Shown: positions 1 through 5,612 of the stretch, piece after piece
Position numbering within the stretch: position 1 is the stretch's first letter
How the letters are laid out: the number at the start of each line of letters is the position of its first letter
Assembly: GCA_002394125.1 (NCBI GenBank)
Contig: DGSY01000155.1
Span: 1 to 6,048, forward strand
Reading direction: 5' to 3'
DNA length: 6,048 nucleotides
Source of the DNA: Ruminococcus sp. UBA4350
GTDB taxonomy: Bacteria; Bacillota; Clostridia; Oscillospirales; Ruminococcaceae
The notes under the pieces: generated by a model
What the model was told of the DNA's origin: nothing
The model's database searches: none
Seen by the model: only the letters and a program-made list of their open reading frames with translations
Position numbers and translations under genes: made by a program

Positions 1-1193
1 TTCCGAATGTAACGGAAACCGTTGACAAGATGTTCGAGGAAGCGGCGGCAGAAGTCGTCGAGACAGCGGAGACCGCAGAAAGCGTGACCGAGGAAGCGGC
101 GGCAGAAGTCGCCGAGACTGCGGAGACCGCAGAAGCCGTAACTGAAGAAGCCGCGGAGCCGTTCGCGGATGTTGCATCATCGCTCTTTGAGACGGAGGAT
201 AAGGCAAAAGCCACAGATCTGCCGACACTCACCGATGTCAATGAAGCATTTGCGGAGCAGACGATGGCGCCGTTCTTTGCACAGACGCAGACTACGGAAG
301 GACTGCCGGTTCTGGAGGCATTTGATGACATCGCGCCGAAGACTGCACCGGCTGAACCTGTGCCGCAGATCACTGATATTCCTGCGCTGGCTCCGGTTGA
401 ACCCGCCGCGCCTGCTGCTCCGAATGCACCTGCTGCGGCAGAGTCCGCACCGGAAGAGCCGAAGCCCGCTGTCAAGGTGCCTGCGGACGGTAAATTTACA
501 TCGAAGGAGCGCAGAAAATACTATAAGGGCGCTGCAACACTGGAGATTCCTGCCGGTTATATCGAGATTCGTCCCGGATCCTGCGCAGGTCTCGACAGTC
601 TGGAGGAGGTCATCCTGCCGGATACAATCGTCAAGATCGGAAGCGGTGCATTCTCCGATTCGGTCGGCCTGAAAAAAATCTTCATTCCGCTTTCCGTCAA
701 GGATATCGCCTCGGATGCATTCGAGGGCTGCGATGAACTGAAAGAAGTGACCATGCCGCAGGCTCTGAACTGGCAGGCAGAGGAACTGTTCGGTGAAGAT
801 GCGCAGATCACCTGGCTCGAAGCAGAGGAGGAAGCGGTCGAGGAATTTGATGTCGGCGACGGCAGATATACCCGCCAGATGCGGAGAGAACATTATCACG
901 ACGAGGAAACGCTGATCGTTCCGGACGGTGTTATTGAGATCCGGCCGGGCGCGTGCGCGGGACTCGAAAACCTCAAGGAAGTTGTCCTGCCGGATACGCT
1001 GCAAAAGATCTGCTCCGGCGCATTCTCCGACTGCTCGGAGCTGCGCAGTATCGCGATCCCGTCCAGCGTGCAGGAGCTTGAGGAGGACGCATTCGAGGAC
1101 TGCGAATCGCTCACGATGGTTGCTGTTCCGTCTCACCTTATTCGTCAGGCAGAAGCCTGCTTCCCTGGTATTGAGCTTTTCATTCTTGACTGA
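1..1193 (+). CDS. BspA-type leucine-rich repeat protein, 5' end missing
   Basis: The reading frame is open from the window edge (first whole codon at base 3) to TGA at 1191-1193. The ATG at 30 has no Shine-Dalgarno site and sits inside repeat-like sequence, so the true start is probably upstream. Numbering from that ATG, residues 1-45 are an Ala/Glu/Thr-rich tandem repeat, about 46-100 are acidic, and about 101-150 are a Pro/Ala-rich linker. Two related LRR_5/BspA-like modules follow at about 153-263 and 277-386. They carry the typical pattern of a hydrophobic strand, then LPDT, then I.SGAFSD, then a second IP.SV strand and DAFE.C. LRR_5 proteins of clostridia are often surface or secreted binding proteins. 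Here the N-terminus is not visible, so a signal peptide cannot be judged, and the C-terminus shows no LPXTG or dockerin. Ligand and role are unknown. Confidence is high for coding and LRR assignment, low for function. Confidence 0.85.
   Translation, partial: PNVTETVDKMFEEAAAEVVETAETAESVTEEAAAEVAETAETAEAVTEEAAEPFADVASSLFETEDKAKATDLPTLTDVNEAFAEQTMAPFFAQTQTTEGLPVLEAFDDIAPKTAPAEPVPQITDIPALAPVEPAAPAAPNAPAAAESAPEEPKPAVKVPADGKFTSKERRKYYKGAATLEIPAGYIEIRPGSCAGLDSLEEVILPDTIVKIGSGAFSDSVGLKKIFIPLSVKDIASDAFEGCDELKEVTMPQALNWQAEELFGEDAQITWLEAEEEAVEEFDVGDGRYTRQMRREHYHDEETLIVPDGVIEIRPGACAGLENLKEVVLPDTLQKICSGAFSDCSELRSIAIPSSVQELEEDAFEDCESLTMVAVPSHLIRQAEACFPGIELFILD
39..146 (+). repeat. 54-bp in-frame tandem repeat, two copies
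   Basis: Two adjacent 54-base (18-codon) units occupy 39-92 and 93-146. Each begins with GAAGCGGCGGCAGAAGTC and encodes an EAAAEV..TAETAE..TE pattern. A third unit starts at 147 (EEAAE) and degenerates. The frame upstream of 30 (ETVDKMFEE) resembles the end of a further, diverged unit, so the array may continue to the left of the window. The near-identity of the two copies at DNA level suggests recent slippage or unequal recombination. Confidence 0.85.
486..1187 (+). repeat. Duplicated ~110-residue LRR module within the protein
   Basis: Module 1 (486-818) and module 2 (858-1187) align without gaps over at least their first 58 residues, at an offset of 124 residues. By hand I count 35 of those 58 as identical. 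Shared landmarks are DG..T at the start, IEIRPG.CAGL, EV.LPDT and SGAFSD. The DNA has diverged more than the protein, so this is an older duplication than the 54-bp repeat at the N-terminus. Each module starts with a basic segment (R/K-rich, ending in Y) before the first LRR strand. Confidence 0.8.
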
Positions 1194-1200
1194 TATCCCG

Positions 1201-1240
1201 AAACCGCTGCGGAGTATTACGCTTCGCGGCGGTTTTTCTT
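1201..1240 (+). terminator. Intrinsic terminator of the LRR gene
   Basis: The left arm 1201-1211 (AAACCGCTGCG) pairs with 1225-1235 (CGCGGCGGTTT) over 11 positions with one G-U wobble. The stem can extend inwards to 1215/1221 with further A-U, G-C and G-U pairs, leaving a five-base loop. A T-rich tail (TTTTTCTT, 1233-1240) follows. It begins 7 bases after the LRR stop codon. Confidence 0.88.
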
Positions 1241-1299
1241 CGTAAATGCGAAGAAATTGATGATTTAACATCAGGCGTAAAAAATAGCGGCGTTCCCCC

Positions 1300-1328
1300 T
1301 TGTTTTTTTTCGGACTTTGTGCTATAAT
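1300..1328 (+). promoter_or_regulatory. Sigma-A promoter, extended -10, for the Asp23/fakA unit
   Basis: A perfect TATAAT (1323-1328) is preceded by TGC (1320-1322), giving an extended -10. The -35 is weak: TTGTTT at 1300-1305 with a 17-base spacer. Transcription should begin near 1335, leaving a leader of about 25 bases before the ATG at 1361. Confidence 0.75.
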
Positions 1329-1345
1329 ATAATGAGACCTTGAAG

Positions 1346-1352
1346 AAAGGAG
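1346..1352 (+). promoter_or_regulatory. Ribosome binding site fixing the Asp23-family start
   Basis: AAAGGAG lies 8 bases before ATG 1361. An in-frame TTG at 1340 would place this site inside the coding region and leave almost no leader after the predicted transcription start, so ATG 1361 is preferred. Confidence 0.85.
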
Positions 1353-1360
1353 TGCCGAAT

Positions 1361-1708
1361 ATGATCGTTATTGAAAACCATATAGGCAGTATTCGCATTA
1401 CAAAGAGTTTCCTCTATACGCTGATCGAGCATACAGTTTCTAATTGCTTCGGCGTTGCAGATCTGAATGACTTCTCAGTGTTTGAGACCTTGAAATCTGC
1501 GATGTCCTCCGGCGGAATGCACCGCGGGATCCGGCTGCGCACGCGGTATAATCAGCTTGTGATTGATCTGCATATTGTGACCGGCATCGGAGCAAATCTG
1601 AATGCGATCACCGACAGCATCAAGAATAAGGTGCGCTATGCTGTGGAGCAGGCAACCGGGATCCAGCCGGCTGCGATCAATGTGTATATCGACGGCATTC
1701 GCGCTTGA
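1361..1708 (+). CDS. Asp23/Gls24-family (YloU-like) protein
   Basis: A 115-residue protein matching the Asp23/Gls24 (DUF322) family in length and pattern. It has an N-terminal strand with GSIRI, a helix ending at NCFGV (28-32), then strands L..R..YNQLVIDLHIVTGIGANL (59-80). An amphipathic helix IK.KVRYAVEQATG (87-100) and the final strand INVYIDGI (106-113) complete it. Members of this family are small soluble alpha/beta proteins. Some are membrane-associated and cell-envelope stress related, and the YloU type is typically encoded just before the DAK-phosphatase protein YloV/FakA, as here. The gap to the next start is 17 bases, so the two are almost certainly co-transcribed. The exact biochemical role of the YloU type is not established, and nothing in the sequence adds to it. 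Confidence 0.88.
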   Translation: MIVIENHIGSIRITKSFLYTLIEHTVSNCFGVADLNDFSVFETLKSAMSSGGMHRGIRLRTRYNQLVIDLHIVTGIGANLNAITDSIKNKVRYAVEQATGIQPAAINVYIDGIRA

Positions 1709-1710
1709 TA

Positions 1711-1717
1711 GAGGAGG
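1711..1717 (+). promoter_or_regulatory. Ribosome binding site selecting a TTG start for fakA
   Basis: GAGGAGG ends 8 bases before TTG 1726. The alternative in-frame TTG at 1705 overlaps the upstream stop codon, has no Shine-Dalgarno site, and would put this motif inside the gene. There is no ATG near the family's expected N-terminus. Confidence 0.82.
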
Positions 1718-1725
1718 AGCAAATT

Positions 1726-3387
1726 TTGATTAGTGGAAAACAACTGAAAGCGGCCATTATCCATGCCGCGATCCTGATTACCAATAACAGAAGATCGGTC
1801 GATGAACTGAATGTCTATCCGGTGCCGGACGGCGATACCGGAACAAATATGTCCATGACGATCAGCGCGGCCAAGCGTCAGCTTGAACTGCTCGGAGATG
1901 ATGTCACGGTCTCCGAGGTCGCGGATGTTACGGCATCTGCAATGCTGCGCGGTGCGCGCGGTAATTCCGGCGTTATCACATCGCTGCTGTTCCGCGGATT
2001 TTCCAAAGGACTTGCGGGACTGACCGAAGCGAGCTGCAAGGATTTCGCAAATGCGCTGGAGCTTGGCGTTGCCGGTGCGTATAAGGCGGTCATGAAGCCG
2101 ACCGAGGGCACGATCCTGACGGTATCGCGCATGGCTGCGGTCAAGGCACAGGAGCTTGCGAAAACGAATCCGGATGAGCTGACCTTCTGGCAGGGCGTTC
2201 TCGACGAAGCGAATTCCGTTCTGAAGCAGACGACCGAGATGCTTCCCGCGCTGAAAAAGGCAAATGTTGTCGATGCGGGCGGTCAGGGATTCTGCATCAT
2301 CATCGGCGGAATGCTTGCGTCCTTCCGCGGCGAACCGCTGCCGGAGGATCAGAGTGAGACGAAATCCGCTGCGCCGGATCCGTCGATCGACTTCAATGCA
2401 GCAGTCGCACAGTATGATGACGAGATCAATTTCACATACTGCACCGAGTACATCATTGAGAAGAATGATGCATCTGTTGACGGTGCAAAGCTCCGCGCTT
2501 ATCTCGAAACGATCGGCGACTGCGTTGTTGTCGTCGAGGATGACGAGATCATCAAGGTTCATGTGCATACCGATGCGCCCGGTCTTGCGCTGACAAAGGC
2601 ACTCGAATTCGGTCACTTTATCAATGAGCCGAAGCCGAAGATCGAGAATATGCGCATTCAGCACGAGGGCAAGGTAAAGGAAGCGAAGATCGTCAGGCAG
2701 CAGGGCGATGTGCCGGTCGAGCCGACAAAGGAATTCGGCTTTGTGGCGGTCGCGGCAGGCGGCGGTCTGGAGCGCACCTTCCTCGATCTCGGCGTCGATC
2801 AGGTCGTCAAAGGCGGCCAGACCATGAATCCTTCGACGGACGATATTCTCCGTGCGATTCATGCGACACCGGCAAAGACCGTTTTCGTCCTCCCGAATAA
2901 CAAAAATATCATCATGGCTGCGGAGCAGGCGATCAACCTCGCGAACCGCAATGTCTGCGTTCTCCAGACCAGAACGATCCCGCAGGGCATCTCCGCGATG
3001 CTGGCCTTTGACGAATCCGCAACGCTCAGCGAGAACCGCAATCAGATGACAAAGGCATTCGAGCGGGTGTCCTCCGGCGCGGTCACATTCGCAGCGCGTG
3101 ATTCCGAGCTGGACGGACAGAAGATCCGCAAGAACGAAGTCCTCGCGCTCGATAACGGCAAGCTCTCGTTCACCGAAAAGGAAGTCAACAAGGCGGCCTA
3201 TAAGCTGACGAAGAAGCTGGTCAGGGGCGATTCGAGCTATGTGACCGTGATCTACGGTGCGGATGTGACTGAGGAACAGGCGCAGCAGCTTTATGAGCAG
3301 CTTTGCAATAAGTTCAAGGACAAGCTGGAAATCACGCTGCTTTCCGGCGGTCAGCCTGTATACTACTATCTGCTTTCTGTTGAATAA
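1726..3387 (+). CDS. fakA: FakA-type fatty acid kinase (YloV family), TTG start
   Basis: A 553-residue protein of the YloV/FakA family, close to the usual ~550. FakA is the ATP-binding subunit that phosphorylates fatty acids presented by FakB, feeding exogenous acyl chains to phospholipid synthesis. The N-terminal DhaL/Dak2 kinase domain (about 1-200) has NVYPVPDGDTGTNM (29-42) with the Mg-binding aspartates D35 and D37, then GARGNSGVI (76-84), TEGTI and DAGGQGF. The middle domain keeps C239 (in YCTE) and the HVH pair H279/H281, which match the Zn-binding and functional residues reported for S. aureus FakA. KIENMR.QH and the C-terminal EDD-like domain end in YYYLLSVE, typical of the family. 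No fakB (DegV-like) is visible nearby, which is usual because FakB genes are often unlinked. Probably co-transcribed with the Asp23-family gene. Confidence 0.9.
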   Translation: MISGKQLKAAIIHAAILITNNRRSVDELNVYPVPDGDTGTNMSMTISAAKRQLELLGDDVTVSEVADVTASAMLRGARGNSGVITSLLFRGFSKGLAGLTEASCKDFANALELGVAGAYKAVMKPTEGTILTVSRMAAVKAQELAKTNPDELTFWQGVLDEANSVLKQTTEMLPALKKANVVDAGGQGFCIIIGGMLASFRGEPLPEDQSETKSAAPDPSIDFNAAVAQYDDEINFTYCTEYIIEKNDASVDGAKLRAYLETIGDCVVVVEDDEIIKVHVHTDAPGLALTKALEFGHFINEPKPKIENMRIQHEGKVKEAKIVRQQGDVPVEPTKEFGFVAVAAGGGLERTFLDLGVDQVVKGGQTMNPSTDDILRAIHATPAKTVFVLPNNKNIIMAAEQAINLANRNVCVLQTRTIPQGISAMLAFDESATLSENRNQMTKAFERVSSGAVTFAARDSELDGQKIRKNEVLALDNGKLSFTEKEVNKAAYKLTKKLVRGDSSYVTVIYGADVTEEQAQQLYEQLCNKFKDKLEITLLSGGQPVYYYLLSVE

Positions 3388-3390
3388 TCT

Positions 3391-3420
3391 GAAAAGGGCG
3401 GGTTTCCGCCCTTTTCTTAT
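3391..3420 (+). terminator. Intrinsic terminator of the Asp23/fakA unit
   Basis: A perfect 11-bp inverted repeat: GAAAAGGGCGG (3391-3401) and CCGCCCTTTTC (3406-3416) around the loop GTTT, followed by TTAT. It starts 3 bases after the fakA stop. The A-rich left arm means it could also work on the minus strand, although no minus-strand gene is seen there. Confidence 0.88.
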
Positions 3421-3423
3421 AAT
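3418..3423 (+). promoter_or_regulatory. Possible -10 element fused to the terminator tail
   Basis: TATAAT at 3418-3423 directly follows the fakA terminator stem. No -35 match is found 16-18 bases upstream, where the terminator arm lies, and there is no TGn extension. If used, transcription would start near 3430, at the very beginning of the next gene. The alternative is that the downstream gene relies on read-through. Confidence 0.35.
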
Positions 3424-3426
3424 GTA

Positions 3427-4095
3427 ATGATTATGATGGCAACTGTTTTAATGCTTTCTCTGGACATTGGAGACTGGATCGGGCTGAGCGTGATCCTCCT
3501 GTTCTTTCTGACTGTCGGCATTCTGATACTTGTGAACAGTGTGCGGAATCATCGCATCAGAAAGAAATATGAGCAGGCATATCGTGAGAAATATTGCCGG
3601 ACGGTGACTTTTGCCGATCCGATGCTGTTCGGGGATATCGAAGCGGAGCTTGATACGCTGTCCGGTATTCTGAAAGCGGAGAATATCCGGATGCCGGAAT
3701 TCGGTGCGCAGATGCCGAATGCGATTCTGGTCGAAGACTATATGGATGCGGATCATGAAACCGTTCTGCGTCAGCTGCATACCGCGTATGCCAATCAGCA
3801 AAACATTCTCCTGCATATGGCGGAGGAAATGCGGCATCTGCTGAGAGCAGATGAAGAAACGGAGCTTCCTGCTGATTCGGAACTGGCAGAGCTGATTATG
3901 GTGACGGATTTTCAGTTTTCGCATACGCAGGATGCGCTTGTCATGCTGATCGTCGCAGGCGCAGAGTATCACAATGACACATACAGTCTCAGTGCGCTGT
4001 ATGATCCGGATACGATGCGTTGGGAATATGAAGCAGAGAAGATCGGATATCCGGAAGAAAGGGAGGATGGCTGTGGAGAAACGGCAGTATCATAA
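3427..4095 (+). CDS. Single-pass membrane protein of unknown function
   Basis: A 222-residue protein that I do not recognise. Residues about 18-39 form one strongly hydrophobic helix (IGLSVILLFFLTVGILILV) preceded by the acidic D13/D16. It is followed by a basic juxtamembrane segment (R40, H42, R43, R45-K47), which predicts an N-out topology with the bulk of the protein in the cytoplasm. The remaining ~170 residues are soluble-looking, acidic and helix-rich (coiled-coil-like stretches about 70-85 and 110-140), with no catalytic motif seen. The start is uncertain: ATGs at 3427, 3433, 3436 and 3451 all lack a Shine-Dalgarno site. The 3' end overlaps queH by 23 bases in another frame, implying co-translation. 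The coding call rests on length, the coherent membrane helix with basic flank, the overlap with queH and codon use like its neighbours. Function cannot be assigned. Confidence 0.78.
   Translation: MIMMATVLMLSLDIGDWIGLSVILLFFLTVGILILVNSVRNHRIRKKYEQAYREKYCRTVTFADPMLFGDIEAELDTLSGILKAENIRMPEFGAQMPNAILVEDYMDADHETVLRQLHTAYANQQNILLHMAEEMRHLLRADEETELPADSELAELIMVTDFQFSHTQDALVMLIVAGAEYHNDTYSLSALYDPDTMRWEYEAEKIGYPEEREDGCGETAVS
4061..4066 (+). promoter_or_regulatory. Ribosome binding site for queH, inside the upstream gene
   Basis: GGGAGG is immediately followed by ATG (4067), with zero spacing, and lies 6 bases before an in-frame GTG (4073). Spacing favours the GTG. The ATG remains possible if the ribosome pairs with the earlier AAGAAAGG. 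The two choices differ by two residues. Confidence 0.65.
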
Positions 4096-4735
4096 GGAAA
4101 TGGCAGCAGAGATCGGGGCGATCCCTGCCGGCACGGTGCCGAAGCTGCTGCTGCACAGCTGCTGCGGGCCTTGCAGTACGGCGGTGCTGGAACAGCTCGT
4201 TCCGCATTTCGAGATCGTGCTGTTCTATTATAATCCGAATATCGCGCCGCGTGAGGAATATGAGCATCGGCTCGCGACGCAAAAGCTGCTGCTTGAAAAA
4301 ATCGAGCATCCGCATCCGCTCACGCTGATCGCGCCGCCCTATGACGATGCGCAGTTCTGGGAGGCGGTCAGGGGTGCGGAGGATACGCCGGAAATGGGCG
4401 AGCGCTGTGAGCGCTGCATTGCACAGCGGATGCGGGAGTCCTTGCTCGCGGCGATCCGTTACGGCTGTGACTATTTCACAACGACGCTTTCCGTCAGCCC
4501 GCATAAGAATGCGCCGTTTATCAACGCCTGCGGCGAGCAGCTGGCAGCAGGGGAGTCCGTCCGGTATCTTCCGGCAGACTTCAAAAAGCGCGGCGGCTAT
4601 GCACGGTCGGTTGCGCTTTCAGCGGAATATGAACTCTACCGGCAGGATTACTGCGGCTGTCCGATGTCTCTGCGCGAGGCGGAGGAACGCAGAGCTGCAC
4701 GGGAGTTGAAACAGAAAAATGACGTAAATACGTAA
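4073..4735 (+). CDS. queH: Epoxyqueuosine reductase QueH
   Basis: A 220-residue protein from GTG 4073 (222 from ATG 4067) of the DUF208/QueH family, which reduces epoxyqueuosine to queuosine in tRNA, the last step of the pathway. QueH is unrelated to the cobalamin-dependent QueG. Family landmarks are all present: HSCCGPC (C30, C31, C34), FYYNPNI, GERCERC (C112, C115), FTTTLSVSPHK, then D.KKRGGY..S..LS and YRQDYCGC (C194, C196). Structural work on the family describes a [4Fe-4S] cluster with a nearby mononuclear iron, using conserved cysteines such as these. The cytosolic enzyme should be functional because no key motif is broken. The start overlaps the upstream membrane-protein gene. No other queuosine gene is in the window, and no clear terminator follows. 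Confidence 0.93.
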   Translation: MEKRQYHKEMAAEIGAIPAGTVPKLLLHSCCGPCSTAVLEQLVPHFEIVLFYYNPNIAPREEYEHRLATQKLLLEKIEHPHPLTLIAPPYDDAQFWEAVRGAEDTPEMGERCERCIAQRMRESLLAAIRYGCDYFTTTLSVSPHKNAPFINACGEQLAAGESVRYLPADFKKRGGYARSVALSAEYELYRQDYCGCPMSLREAEERRAARELKQKNDVNT

Positions 4736-4751
4736 CTCAACCAGCGGTTCC

Positions 4752-4780
4752 TGTACATTTTCAGCGATTTGTGCTACACT
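4752..4780 (+). promoter_or_regulatory. Extended -10 promoter for the HTH/zinc-ribbon gene
   Basis: TACACT (4775-4780) is preceded by TGC (4772-4774), and a TGTACA box at 4752-4757 matches 4 of 6 positions of the -35 consensus with a 17-base spacer. Predicted transcription start is near 4787, giving a leader of about 50 bases. It lies wholly within the 100-base gap after queH. Confidence 0.65.
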
Positions 4781-4791
4781 TTGAGCAAGGA

Positions 4792-4806
4792 CGGCGGAAG
4801 ACGCCG
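4792..4806 (+). other. Small GC-rich hairpin in the HTH gene leader
   Basis: CGGCG (4792-4796) pairs with CGCCG (4802-4806) around the loop GAAGA, right at the predicted 5' end of the transcript. With no T-tract it is not a terminator. It may stabilise the 5' end of the mRNA or be incidental. Confidence 0.4.
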
Positions 4807-4835
4807 CCCCGATCAAACGAAAGGAATTGACAATC

Positions 4836-5450
4836 ATGGATCAGATTCAGATCGGCAAATTCATCGCTGTCTGCCGCAAAGAGAAGGGCATGACACAGGC
4901 ACAGCTCGCGGAGAAAATGCGTGTCTCCGACCGCGCTGTATCCAAATGGGAGACCGGAAAAAATATGCCGGATTCCTCGATCATGCTCGATCTCTGCGCT
5001 GAACTGGGCATTACCGTCAATGACCTGCTCAACGGAAGGAGAATCGCTATGGATAACTACAAGGAAACCGCAGAGAAGATTATGCTCGAAATGCGTCAGG
5101 CAAAAGAGCAGAATGACAGGATGCTCCTGCAAACTGAGATTGTCATGTGCAGTGTATCGGTCGCGCTCATGCTGGTGCTGGACTTACTCGCAGCCTATAT
5201 GAATATGCCTGACTGGATGCGCGTCGTGCTGATTGCTGTCAGCTTTTTGCAGCTGATTCCGTGTTTTCATATCTCAATGAAAATTGAGCAGAGGGCGGGA
5301 TACTATATGTGCAAAAACTGCGGACACCGCTGGGTGCCGGAATACAGACAGGTCTTATTCTCGCCGCATATCGGCCGCAGCAGGAAAATGACCTGTCCGC
5401 ACTGCAAGGAACGCAGCTATCACAAGAAAGTCTTAACAAAAGACGAATGA
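4836..5450 (+). CDS. XRE-family HTH regulator with two membrane helices and zinc ribbon
   Basis: A 204-residue protein from ATG 4836, behind an AAAGGA site about 11 bases upstream. Residues 5-66 are a Cro/C1-type HTH (GKFI...R.EKGMTQ.QLAEK..VS..AVSKWE.GK..P), the DNA-binding domain. Residues 71-100 form a charged, probably helical linker. Two hydrophobic helices follow at about 101-122 and 127-147. The C-terminal part (157-204) has C159/C162 (CKNC) and C187/C190 (CPHC), a zinc-ribbon arrangement. An even number of membrane passes puts both the HTH and the zinc ribbon in the cytoplasm. Similar HTH-plus-membrane proteins are common in clostridia, but their signals are mostly unknown. Flanked by its own promoter and by serC's, it is probably monocistronic and could autoregulate. 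The regulator class is clear; target and signal are not. Confidence 0.88.
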   Translation: MDQIQIGKFIAVCRKEKGMTQAQLAEKMRVSDRAVSKWETGKNMPDSSIMLDLCAELGITVNDLLNGRRIAMDNYKETAEKIMLEMRQAKEQNDRMLLQTEIVMCSVSVALMLVLDLLAAYMNMPDWMRVVLIAVSFLQLIPCFHISMKIEQRAGYYMCKNCGHRWVPEYRQVLFSPHIGRSRKMTCPHCKERSYHKKVLTKDE

Positions 5451-5484
5451 CCTTGTATAGCTTTCATAAAATCGTTATTTTTTT

Positions 5485-5497
5485 CACAATGTTTGTG
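5485..5497. repeat. Short inverted repeat upstream of the serC -35
   Basis: CACAA (5485-5489) and TTGTG (5493-5497) are separated by TGT and sit 8 bases before the serC -35 box. An operator is possible, but a 5-bp arm is expected by chance at this scale. Confidence 0.25.
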
Positions 5498-5505
5498 CCA
5501 GATAC

Positions 5506-5534
5506 TTGACAAGATCGGAAAAACATAGTATACT
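5506..5534 (+). promoter_or_regulatory. Strong sigma-A promoter for serC
   Basis: A perfect TTGACA (5506-5511), a 17-base spacer and TATACT (5529-5534), one mismatch from consensus. Transcription should start near 5541, giving a leader of about 70 bases before the serC ATG. The leader has no T-box motif that I can find. Confidence 0.9.
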
Positions 5535-5536
5535 AT
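5525..5536. repeat. 12-bp perfect palindrome over the serC -10
   Basis: ATAGTATACTAT reads the same on both strands and contains the whole -10 box. It could be a repressor operator, or simply follow from the self-complementary nature of TATA-rich -10 sequences. Confidence 0.4.
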
Positions 5537-5612
5537 ACAATAGGAATACATCTGTACGGCACTCCCGCACAGGTTCAGTTTCCGAATATGATTTACTATG
5601 GAGGCTATTACA

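Noticed and set aside
1236..1255. Second hairpin TTCTTCG/CGAAGAA after the LRR terminator
   Set aside because: It has a 7-bp stem that is AT-rich at one end, has no T-tract, and shares bases with the stronger terminator. It adds no clear function.
177..1271. Long minus-strand open frame (364 codons) opposite the LRR gene
   Set aside because: It is Arg/Cys/Leu-rich with no family resemblance, no ribosome site, and mirrors the codon pattern of the plus-strand gene. It also runs through the terminator hairpin.
1333..1494. 12-base direct repeat TGAGACCTTGAA at 1333-1344 and 1483-1494
   Set aside because: About one 12-mer coincidence is expected in 6 kb by chance, and one copy is ordinary coding sequence.
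1636..2862. Long minus-strand open frame (408 codons) opposite fakA
   Set aside because: fakA is a clear conserved protein on the plus strand, and this frame has the Arg/Ile/Cys-rich composition of an antisense shadow.
5451..5484. T-run (5478-5484) as a terminator after the HTH gene
   Set aside because: No stable stem precedes the T-run, so I cannot support an intrinsic terminator.
5541..5612. T-box or other riboswitch in the serC leader
   Set aside because: The leader is only about 70 bases, and no T-box antiterminator motif or terminator hairpin is visible.
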